This document shows positions 14,507 to 20,533 of a stretch of 20,533 bases of DNA, piece after piece. Position numbers and translations under genes: made by a program. Position 1 is the first letter of the stretch; the number at the start of each line of letters is the position of its first letter. Location: the NCBI GenBank assembly GCA_900543475.1, contig UQRU01000031.1, positions 1-20,533 on the forward strand, given 5' to 3'. Below the pieces are notes generated by a model. That model saw only the letters and a program-made list of their open reading frames with translations, ran no database searches and was not told the DNA's origin. The DNA comes from an uncultured Eubacteriales bacterium. GTDB taxonomy: Bacteria > Bacillota > Clostridia > Christensenellales > CAG-138.

Positions 14507-15427
14507 ATGCTTAAATACACGATCCGCAGGCTTTTGCAGACCATTCCCCTGTTGATTGCCATTTCCTTCGCCGCGTTCATCATGATGCACCTGGTCCCCG
14601 GCGATCCCGTCCGCAACATGATGGGCATCGAGGCCTCCAAGGAGGCGGTAGAGGCGGAGCGGGAACGTCTAGGCCTAAACGATCCTTTGCTGGTGCAGTA
14701 TGGCCGCTTCCTGGGCGGCGTGCTGCAAGGGGATCTTGGTACTTCCATCTTCACCAAGCAATCCGTCACCGACGAGATTCTTAAAAAATATCCCGCTACC
14801 ATCAAGCTGGCCCTGGGCGGTACCATTTTCGCCTCTGTGGTGGGCATATTGGCGGGCATCGTTTCCGCTGTGAAACGAAATAAACTTACCGATAACATAA
14901 TCATGGTCTTATCCCTGATTTCCGTGTCCACGCCTTCGTTTTTCCTGGCTCTTGTGTTGATGCTGTTTTTCTCCCTGCAGCTGGGATGGTTGCCTAGTAT
15001 GGGGCTGCGCACGCCCCTGCATTACGTGCTGCCCATCATTACCCTGGGTATGCAGTCCGTGGGTACCATCGCCAGGACCACCCGTTCCTCCATGCTGGAG
15101 GTGCTGGGGCAGGATTATATCCGCACATCCAGATCGAGAGGTATACCCGAACGGGTAATCATATATTCCCATGCCTTTAAGAACGCCATCATCCCCGTGC
15201 TGACCATTGTGGGCCTGCGCTTTGGCGGCCTGCTGGCCGGCTCTATGCTGGTGGAAACCGTTTTCTCCATCCCGGGCATCGGCCGCTATCTGGTGGACGC
15301 GGTGCTGGAGCGGGATTATCCCGTGGTGCAAAGCACGGTGCTGGTGCTGGCCTGTACCTTTGTGCTGGTCAACCTGATCGTAGACCTGCTCTACGCGGTG
15401 GCTGACCCGAAAATCCGTTACGAATAG
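14507..15427 (+). CDS. DppB/OppB-type ABC permease, 306 aa
   Basis: First membrane subunit of the peptide-type ABC importer. It opens MLKYTIRRLLQTIPLLIAISFAAFIMMHLVPGDP, the standard OppB/DppB first helix and PGDP motif (residues 31-34). Five further hydrophobic segments follow. The cytoplasmic EAA loop that docks on the ATPase is at about 197-230 (LEVLGQDYIRTSRSRGIPERVIIYSHAFKNAIIP), with its GIPERV variant of the usual GL(S) motif. The protein ends YAVADPKIRYE, typical of the family. The length is normal. GAGGAGG is about 8 bases upstream. It is followed after 14 bp by the second permease. Confidence 0.93.
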   Translation: MLKYTIRRLLQTIPLLIAISFAAFIMMHLVPGDPVRNMMGIEASKEAVEAERERLGLNDPLLVQYGRFLGGVLQGDLGTSIFTKQSVTDEILKKYPATIKLALGGTIFASVVGILAGIVSAVKRNKLTDNIIMVLSLISVSTPSFFLALVLMLFFSLQLGWLPSMGLRTPLHYVLPIITLGMQSVGTIARTTRSSMLEVLGQDYIRTSRSRGIPERVIIYSHAFKNAIIPVLTIVGLRFGGLLAGSMLVETVFSIPGIGRYLVDAVLERDYPVVQSTVLVLACTFVLVNLIVDLLYAVADPKIRYE

Positions 15428-15441
15428 GAGGGAGCATACCT

Positions 15442-16278
15442 GTGACAGCCGATATTTTTAAGCGTTTTATCCGCAGAAAGGCCTCCCTCATCGGCGGCAT
15501 TATCCTGCTTTTGTTCCTGCTCATGGCCCTCATCGGCCCCTTCCTGTGCACCCAGGACCCCAACGCCCAGGACATTGCCAACAAATATGCCCCTCCCAGC
15601 TGGGAGCACCTGTTGGGCACGGATAACCTGGGCCGGGATACCCTGACCCGTATGGTCTACGGCGCCCGGGTCTCCCTGTTGGTGAGCTTTGTGGGCACCA
15701 TCATCGGCTCCGCCATCGGCGTGGCCCTGGGGGTGCTGGCCGGTTATTACGGCGGTTGGCTGGATTCCCTGATCTCCCGGTTTGTGGACTTCCTGCTGGC
15801 CTTCCCCGGCCTGCTGTTGGCCATCGTGGTGGTGGCCATATTGGGCAGCGGCTTGGAAAATACCATGGCGGCCATCGCCTTCTATTCCATCCCCTATATT
15901 GCCCGAATGGTCCGTGGTGTGGTGCTTACCCTGAAGGGCTCGGAATATGTCCAGGCCTGTAAGGTCATGGGGGTAAGCGACGCCCGGATCATCATGACCC
16001 ACATCATCCCCAATTCCATGTCCCAGATCATCGTCAACGTGACCTTGAACCTGGGCACCGCCATCCTGACCGCTTCTTCCCTGTCCTTCCTGGGCCTGGG
16101 CGTGACCCCGCCTAACCCGGAATGGGGCGCCATGCTGTCCACTGCCCGGGACGCCATCCGTAGCTATCCCTGGGCGGCGGTGATCCCCGGCGTGGCCATT
16201 ACCCTGGTGGTGCTCAGCTTCAGCCTGGTGGGCGACGGCCTGCGGGACGCCCTGGATCCCCGGCTGAAAAACGGTTAA
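15442..16278 (+). CDS. DppC/OppC-type ABC permease, 278 aa
   Basis: Second membrane subunit of the importer. After a short cytoplasmic start ([13 protein letters not shown]) and a first helix (about 16-34), the periplasm-side loop carries [25 protein letters not shown] (about 55-79), the hallmark of DppC/OppC. The EAA loop is at about 165-192 ([28 protein letters not shown]). It ends with [16 protein letters not shown], as most family members do. The start codon is GTG, fixed by AGGAGG 8-9 bases upstream; no in-frame ATG lies near. It is 11 bp from the ATPase gene. Confidence 0.93.
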   Translation: MTADIFKRFIRRKASLIGGIILLLFLLMALIGPFLCTQDPNAQDIANKYAPPSWEHLLGTDNLGRDTLTRMVYGARVSLLVSFVGTIIGSAIGVALGVLAGYYGGWLDSLISRFVDFLLAFPGLLLAIVVVAILGSGLENTMAAIAFYSIPYIARMVRGVVLTLKGSEYVQACKVMGVSDARIIMTHIIPNSMSQIIVNVTLNLGTAILTASSLSFLGLGVTPPNPEWGAMLSTARDAIRSYPWAAVIPGVAITLVVLSFSLVGDGLRDALDPRLKNG

Positions 16279-16289
16279 GGAGGTTGCCC

Positions 16290-17279
16290 ATGCAAGAAGA
16301 AAAAGTATTGGAAGTCAAAAACCTCAAAACGTATTTCTACACCGATGAAGGGGTCATCCCTGCGGTGGACGGGGTGGACTTTAGCCTGGAGCGGGGGGAG
16401 ACCCTGGCCATCGTGGGGGAATCCGGCTGCGGCAAAAGCGTAACGTCCCTATCCATCCTCCGGCTCATCGCCAATCCCCCGGGCCGGATCATCGACGGGG
16501 AGATCCTCTACAACGGCAAAAACCTCCTTTCCCTTACGGAAAAGGAGATGCGCTCCGTCCGGGGCAACGATATCAGCATGATCTTCCAGGAGCCTATGAC
16601 CTCCCTGAACCCGGTATTCCCCGTGGGCAAGCAGATCATGGAATCCCTTACCTTCCACCAGCACATGACCAAGGAGCAGGCCCGGGAGCGGGCCATTGAG
16701 ATGCTGCGGCTGGTAGAGATCCCCAACCCGGAGAAGTGCATCCATAACTATCCCCATCAGCTCTCCGGCGGTATGCGCCAGCGGGTGATGATCGCCATGG
16801 CCCTGGCCTGCAACCCCAAGATCCTTATCGCGGACGAGCCCACCACGGCCTTGGATGTGACCATCCAGGCCCAGATCCTCAAGCTCATGGCGGGCTTGCA
16901 GGAAAAGACCCAGACCTCCATCATCCTCATCACCCACGATCTGGGCATCGTCGCCCAGATCGCCCGGAACGTGATGGTGATGTACGCGGGGGAAGAGGTG
17001 GAATACGCGGACGTGCGCACCATCTTCAAGGACCCCCGGCATCCCTATACCATCGGCCTGCTCAAGTCCATCCCCAGCATCAACGAGGAACGGGATACCC
17101 TATATACCATCAAGGGCATGGTGCCCAGCCCCAGGGATCTGCCGGAAGGCTGCCGCTTTGCCCCCCGGTGCGAGCACGCCTGCCAGCGCTGCCTGAAGGA
17201 GCGGCCCCCCATCTTTGACGTAGGCAACGGCCACCGGGTGCGCTGCTGGAACTGCCAGGGAGGTGAAACCCATGCGTAA
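16290..17279 (+). CDS. DppD/OppD-type ABC ATPase, 329 aa
   Basis: Cytoplasmic ATPase of the importer. It has Walker A GESGCGKS (residues 43-50), Q-loop Q100 in [14 protein letters not shown], the signature LSGGM (158-162), Walker B ILIADE (178-183) and H-loop H216. The C-terminal oligopeptide/dipeptide extension reads [15 protein letters not shown] (C288, C294, C298, C301), a cysteine pattern that can hold an iron-sulfur cluster in some Dpp ATPases. The ATG at 16290 with TAAGGAGG 6 bases upstream is preferred to a TTG six bases earlier. Its stop overlaps the next gene by 8 bases. Confidence 0.94.
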   Translation: MQEEKVLEVKNLKTYFYTDEGVIPAVDGVDFSLERGETLAIVGESGCGKSVTSLSILRLIANPPGRIIDGEILYNGKNLLSLTEKEMRSVRGNDISMIFQEPMTSLNPVFPVGKQIMESLTFHQHMTKEQARERAIEMLRLVEIPNPEKCIHNYPHQLSGGMRQRVMIAMALACNPKILIADEPTTALDVTIQAQILKLMAGLQEKTQTSIILITHDLGIVAQIARNVMVMYAGEEVEYADVRTIFKDPRHPYTIGLLKSIPSINEERDTLYTIKGMVPSPRDLPEGCRFAPRCEHACQRCLKERPPIFDVGNGHRVRCWNCQGGETHA

Positions 17280-18261
17280 GGTACTTCTATCCGTAAAGGA
17301 TGTAAAGCAATACTATCCCGTCAAGCTCAACAGCAAGTCCCTCTTCCCCAAGAAGGGCTATGTGAAGGCGGTGGACGGCATCAGCTTCGACGTATACGAA
17401 GGGGAGACCTTCGGCCTGGTGGGGGAATCCGGCTGCGGCAAATCCACCACCGGCAAGATGATCGTCAAGCTCCTCTCCCCCACTGCGGGCTCCATCGAAT
17501 ACGATGGCCAGGACCTGTTCCAGGTGCCCAAAAACCAGGAAAAGGCCCTGAAAAAGGAGATCCAGATCATCTTCCAGGACCCCTATTCCTCCCTGGACCC
17601 CAAGTTCACCGTGGGCCGCATCGTGGCGGAACCCCTGGTGGCCCATGGGGTGCCTAAGGCGAAGCGGATCGAAAAGGTGCGCCAGCTGCTCAAGGACGTG
17701 GGCATCCGGGAGGAGTTCATCAACCGCTATCCCCACGAATTTTCCGGCGGCCAGCGCCAGCGTATCGGCGTGGCCCGGGCCTTGGCCCTCAATCCCCGGT
17801 TGATCGTGTGCGACGAGCCGGTCTCCGCCCTGGATGTGTCCATCCAGGCCCAGATCCTCAACCTGATGGCGGAGTTGCAGGACAAGTACAAGCTCACCTA
17901 TGTGTTCATTTCCCATAACCTGAGCGTGGTGAAGCACGTTTGCGACCGGATCGCGGTGATGTACCTGGGGAATATCGTGGAGCTGGCGGATAAGCGGGAG
18001 CTGTTTGCCAACCCTGCCCACCCCTATACCCAGGCCCTGTTGGACGCCATCCCCATTCCGGACCCGGATGTGACCAGTATGTCCGGCACCCTGGGCGGGG
18101 ACGTGCCCAGCCCCCTGAACCCCCCTGCCGGCTGCTGCTTCCACACCCGGTGCAAATACGCCACCGAGGCCTGCGCCAACAGCAAGCCTGCCCTCACGCA
18201 GATCGCCCCCGGGCACTTTGCCGCCTGCCATCTGTGCAAGGGCCAAGCCCCCCAGGATTGA
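17272..18261 (+). CDS. DppF/OppF-type ABC ATPase, 329 aa
   Basis: Second ATPase of the importer, forming a heterodimer with the upstream one. It has Walker A GESGCGKS (51-58), Q-loop in [17 protein letters not shown] (about 99-115), the signature FSGGQ (157-161), Walker B LIVCDE (177-182) and H-loop H215. The C-terminal family tail has [26 protein letters not shown] with the conserved cysteines. The ATG at 17272 lies inside the last codons of the previous gene and follows AGGGAGG by about 8 bases; a GTG nine bases earlier overlaps that site and is rejected. The overlap indicates translational coupling of the two ATPases. Confidence 0.94.
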   Translation: MRKVLLSVKDVKQYYPVKLNSKSLFPKKGYVKAVDGISFDVYEGETFGLVGESGCGKSTTGKMIVKLLSPTAGSIEYDGQDLFQVPKNQEKALKKEIQIIFQDPYSSLDPKFTVGRIVAEPLVAHGVPKAKRIEKVRQLLKDVGIREEFINRYPHEFSGGQRQRIGVARALALNPRLIVCDEPVSALDVSIQAQILNLMAELQDKYKLTYVFISHNLSVVKHVCDRIAVMYLGNIVELADKRELFANPAHPYTQALLDAIPIPDPDVTSMSGTLGGDVPSPLNPPAGCCFHTRCKYATEACANSKPALTQIAPGHFAACHLCKGQAPQD

Positions 18262-18288
18262 CCCCTGGCGGGACGTCATATGGTTTTC

Positions 18289-18311
18289 AAGGACGCGGGT
18301 CTCGCGTCCTT
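18289..18311 (+). terminator. Intercistronic hairpin before the M24 peptidase gene
   Basis: AAGGACGCG (18289-18297), GGTCT, CGCGTCCTT (18303-18311) form a perfect 9 bp stem in the 113 bp gap. A T run is absent, and TTCGCGTCC is repeated just after at 18316-18324, which could pair with the left arm instead. This could be a partial terminator or an alternative-folding switch; the rest of the gap shows no clear promoter. Confidence 0.45.
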
Positions 18312-18374
18312 ACCCTTCGCGTCCCATTGGGATGCGGCAATATCATGCTTTTTTGTAAAGGAGCGTAACCAACC

Positions 18375-19547
18375 ATGAGAGATTCCCTGTTGAGCCTGTT
18401 CCCGGCGGCCGAATACGAGGCGAGGCTGGCCAAAATTGTGGAGCAGATGCACAAGAACGGCGTAGGCGCCCTGATCCTCACCAGCGATGAGAACACCTAC
18501 TACTTCTCCGGCTTCCGCAGCATCGTATGGTGCAGCAAGGTGTCCACCCCCGGCGTATTGGTGATCACCGACGACGGCAGCACCGCCATCGCCACCACCA
18601 AGGGTGGCGCGGAGACCGTACGGGTCACCTCCAGCGTGGAGGATATCCGCCGCTTTGGCACCGCTGAGTATCCCACCTACGCCCAGGCCATCGTGTCCCT
18701 GCTGGCGGAAAAGGGCAAGCTGAACGGCCGGGTCGGCATGGAATTCGGCACCGGCCATAAGATCCATCTCAACTATGACATGACCCAGCAGCTCTTCGCC
18801 GCCCTTAAGGACGCCACGTTGGTGGATGCGGCGGATATGCTCTGGGCTGTGCGCTCCATTAAATCCCCCCTGGAGATCCAGGCCATCCGTAAGGCCTGCG
18901 ACATCAACTGCAAGGGCATCGAACGGGGCTTTGACCGGCTCCGGGCCGGCTACACCGAGCTGGAGCTCAACTCCATGATCATGGAGGAATACTACCGCCT
19001 GGGTGCGGAATCCTCCCTGACCCTGGGCATCCGGGCTGGCGCGGAACGGTATTCCCAAGGCAATTGCCCCCCCTCCCGGCGGCCCATCCAGCCTGGGGAG
19101 ATCATCCTGGTGGACGGCGGCCCCAGCTATGACGGCTATGTGTCCGACATCATCCGGGAAGCGGTCATCGACAAGCCCACCGACTACCAGCAGGAGATGT
19201 TTGACGTGGCCCGGGAAGCCTGCTACCGGGGCATCGACGCCATGAAGCCCGGCACGCCCATCGACCAGGTGGTGAAGGTGGTGGACGACTTTATGGACAA
19301 CAGCAAGTTCGCCGAGATCAACGTATACAAGCACTGGTGCGGCCACAGCATCGGCGTGGGCGTTCACGAATACCCCATGCTGGATTCCGATACCCACATC
19401 CTGCTCAAGCCGGGTATGGTGTTCTCCATCGAACCCTACATCTTCCAGGACAACGTGGGCAGCCTGGGCATCGAGGAGAACGTCCTCATCACCGAGACCG
19501 GCGCTGAGATCCTCACCCCCTCGGATAGCCATCTGCGTAGGCTGTAA
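18375..19547 (+). CDS. M24 family Xaa-Pro peptidase-like protein, 390 aa
   Basis: A pita-bread metallopeptidase of the aminopeptidase P / prolidase type, which cuts X-Pro bonds. The N-terminal creatinase-like domain spans about 12-155. In the catalytic domain the five metal ligands are all present: D247 in LVDGG, D258 in YVSDI, H324 in GHSIGVGVHEYP, E353 in SIEPYIF and E367 in GIEENVLIT. So it should be active, with two metal ions; a creatinase-like role is less likely but not excluded. The length is in the prolidase/aminopeptidase P range. AAAGGAG is about 11 bases upstream. Last gene of the block, followed by a terminator-like hairpin. With proC at the other end it suggests that proline-containing peptides are part of the substrate range. 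Confidence 0.87.
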   Translation: MRDSLLSLFPAAEYEARLAKIVEQMHKNGVGALILTSDENTYYFSGFRSIVWCSKVSTPGVLVITDDGSTAIATTKGGAETVRVTSSVEDIRRFGTAEYPTYAQAIVSLLAEKGKLNGRVGMEFGTGHKIHLNYDMTQQLFAALKDATLVDAADMLWAVRSIKSPLEIQAIRKACDINCKGIERGFDRLRAGYTELELNSMIMEEYYRLGAESSLTLGIRAGAERYSQGNCPPSRRPIQPGEIILVDGGPSYDGYVSDIIREAVIDKPTDYQQEMFDVAREACYRGIDAMKPGTPIDQVVKVVDDFMDNSKFAEINVYKHWCGHSIGVGVHEYPMLDSDTHILLKPGMVFSIEPYIFQDNVGSLGIEENVLITETGAEILTPSDSHLRRL

Positions 19548-19548
19548 C

Positions 19549-19611
19549 CTAGGTCCCTTGACCTAGCGTGTAAAAGGCTGATTACGAGCCGGAGACTCTT
19601 GCCTCCGGCTC
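19549..19611 (+). terminator. Tandem hairpins closing the peptide-utilisation block
   Basis: CTAGGTC-CCTT-GACCTAG (19549-19566) starts one base after the M24 stop codon. A second, stronger stem follows: GAGCCGGAG (19586-19594), ACTCTTGC, CTCCGGCTC (19603-19611), then TTGT and, further on, CTCTTTTT. The second stem is the likely terminator of the block, though its T run is poor. Confidence 0.6.
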
Positions 19612-19680
19612 TTGTAGCAATTGGCTCTTTTTCCCATTGTTGTAATTGTTTCCGCCTTTTTGGGGCTGGTAAATATGAAT

Positions 19681-19693
19681 TTTTCGTCGAAAA
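19681..19693. promoter_or_regulatory. Palindrome next to the regulator's -35, candidate operator
   Basis: TTTTCG-T-CGAAAA is a perfect 13 bp palindrome ending one base before the -35 hexamer at 19695. Such a position suits an autoregulatory site for the XRE-cupin protein. The assignment is inference from position only. Confidence 0.35.
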
Positions 19694-19694
19694 T

Positions 19695-19723
19695 TTGCAC
19701 ATGCACAGTTTTTATATTATAAT
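19695..19723 (+). promoter_or_regulatory. Promoter of the XRE-cupin gene
   Basis: TTGCAC at 19695-19700 and a perfect TATAAT at 19718-19723 are separated by 17 bp, in an AT-rich stretch. Transcription from about 19730 gives a leader of about 78 bases. It shows that the regulator is expressed separately from the block upstream. Confidence 0.65.
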
Positions 19724-19807
19724 ATTTGAACAGCCAAGCGTTCTTAAAAAACTTGCCACTGTTTTTTCGCTTGCGCGCACTATGACCCATACTGGAGAGA
19801 TAAAACC

Positions 19808-20356
19808 ATGCTAGGAAATGTCATTCGAACACGCAGAAAAAAAATGAACCTTACCCTTGAGGAGCTTTCCAAACAGGTGGGAATCACTTCCGGCGGTCTT
19901 TCCCAGATCGAACGGGGCTTGGTGGACCCTTCCCTTTCGGTGCTGCGGCGCATATCCCGCGCCCTCAACCTACCCATGAACGTGATGTTTTCCGAAAACA
20001 ACGAAAGCTATGTCACCCGCATGGGCCAACGGAAAAAAGCCATGTTCTCGGATTCCTCCATCGACTATGAATTCCTCAGCCCCATCGTGCATACCAGCGG
20101 CATCACCCCCAAAGTGGAGGTGGTCATGGTGACCCTCCGTCCCCAATCCTATGGCGGCGAATCCCTTTCCGCTCACGAGTCCGATGAATGTTTTGTGGTA
20201 GTGCAGGGGCAAATTGAAGTGCAGATGGAAAATGAAACCGTCCTTTTGCAGCAGGCGGATAGCCTCTACCTCACCGAAGGCGTCCAGCATAGGCTCCATA
20301 ACCCCACCGATACCGACGCCATCGGCCTATCCATTATGTCGGGCATGACTTTCTGA
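19808..20356 (+). CDS. XRE-cupin transcriptional regulator, 182 aa
   Basis: A DNA-binding regulator with an N-terminal XRE helix-turn-helix (residues about 5-60: VIRTRRKKMNLTLEELSKQVGITSGGLSQIERGLVDPSLSVLRRISRALNLPMNVMF) and a C-terminal cupin domain (about 105-178, with HESDECFVVVQGQIEVQMENETVLLQQADSLYLTEGVQHRLHN). Cupin residues H123, E127 and H161 may bind a metal or ligand. Proteins of this build often control amino acid, amine or peptide catabolism and sense a small metabolite. GGAGAG is about 9 bases before the ATG. It follows the ten-gene block on the same strand but with its own promoter, so it is a good candidate regulator for that block; no shared operator was proved. Confidence 0.88.
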   Translation: MLGNVIRTRRKKMNLTLEELSKQVGITSGGLSQIERGLVDPSLSVLRRISRALNLPMNVMFSENNESYVTRMGQRKKAMFSDSSIDYEFLSPIVHTSGITPKVEVVMVTLRPQSYGGESLSAHESDECFVVVQGQIEVQMENETVLLQQADSLYLTEGVQHRLHNPTDTDAIGLSIMSGMTF

Positions 20357-20423
20357 TTCTTAAAGCCTTGCCTCTGGGTATTATTTTTTCCATTATTATT
20401 CTTGTGGACTGGGTTTCGCATCA

Positions 20424-20449
20424 GCGCCGGCAGGGTATTCTGCCGGCGC
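20424..20449. terminator. Perfect 10 bp GC hairpin after the regulator gene
   Basis: GCGCCGGCAG (20424-20433), GGTATT, CTGCCGGCGC (20440-20449) lie 68 bases after the regulator stop codon. It stands at the outer edge of the second repeat copy, just as the GC hairpins at 6123 and 6459 flank the first copy, though the stem sequence differs. It may serve as the regulator's terminator despite lacking a T run. The bases from 20357 to 20423 show nothing more. Confidence 0.5.
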
Positions 20450-20455
20450 TTCAGC

Positions 20456-20533
20456 CTGTCGAGAAACCTCTGACGAATAGAAGATCGCAGCCCTTTTAGG
20501 CTTTCATCGGATTTGGCGGCATGTACGGCAAAT
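20456..20533. mobile_element. Partial second copy of the MITE-like element, inverted
   Basis: The copy opens with CTGTCGAGAAA (20456-20466), which matches the terminal repeat CTGTCGAAAAA of the first element at 10 of 11 positions. It then shares AGGCTTTCATCGG-like bases and a 28-base block (20506-20533) that equals the reverse complement of 6267-6294 at 27 of 28 positions. Between them it is much shorter than the first copy: about 40 bases instead of about 150. It runs off the window. Confidence 0.6.

Noticed and set aside
12667..15012. A 781-codon open frame on the minus strand, opposite the binding-protein and permease genes.
   Set aside because: It is the antisense of well-recognised + strand genes in GC-rich DNA. 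It has no recognisable domain and is rich in His, Gly and Val in the way antisense frames are.

Overview
The window looks like a piece of a GC-rich Firmicutes (Clostridia) chromosome, possibly a gut Oscillospirales-type lineage. The lineage is inferred from near-consensus AAAGGAGG ribosome binding sites, TTGACA/TATAAT-type promoters with 16-18 bp spacers, the FeoA-FeoA-FeoB order and the protein styles; no rRNA or marker gene is present to confirm it. All but one gene are on the + strand. No tRNA, rRNA, CRISPR array, transposase or phage gene was seen.

Region 1 (1-1700): a tiny minus-strand hypothetical gene (103-294) diverges from a DUF3298/RsiV-like lipoprotein gene (386-1456). The pair is flanked on both sides by extreme poly-G/poly-C blocks (1-100 and about 1540-1660) that are suspect as assembly or sequencing artefacts. 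Region 2 (1706-4575): a ferrous iron uptake operon with two small FeoA proteins and a full-length FeoB, preceded by a good promoter and a TGGTTAG-N6-CTAACCA inverted repeat that is a candidate metal-regulator operator. Region 3 (4703-7845): a VWA-domain protein with no signal peptide, then a roughly 300 bp MITE-like non-coding element with 11 bp terminal inverted repeats inside two identical GC hairpins, then a YkvI-like membrane transporter with its own promoter.

Region 4 (7889-19611) is the main block: ten same-strand genes with short gaps. They are proC (pyrroline-5-carboxylate reductase), an N-acyl-D-amino-acid deacylase-like amidohydrolase, a divergent M19 dipeptidase homologue, an M14-type succinylglutamate desuccinylase/aspartoacylase homologue, a family 5 peptide-binding lipoprotein, two Dpp/Opp permeases, two Dpp/Opp ATPases and an M24 Xaa-Pro peptidase-like enzyme. 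The layout suggests one catabolic unit: a peptide or N-acyl-amino-acid importer plus four cytoplasmic hydrolases that would strip acyl groups and cut small, D-residue- or proline-containing peptides. The substrate is inferred, not shown. The binding-protein gene carries a 2-base insertion in a GCCAGC tandem repeat just after the lipobox, so it is out of frame as given.

Region 5 (19681-20533): an XRE-cupin regulator with its own promoter and a palindrome next to the -35 element, a candidate local regulator of Region 4. It is followed by the start of a second, inverted copy of the MITE-like element that runs off the window.
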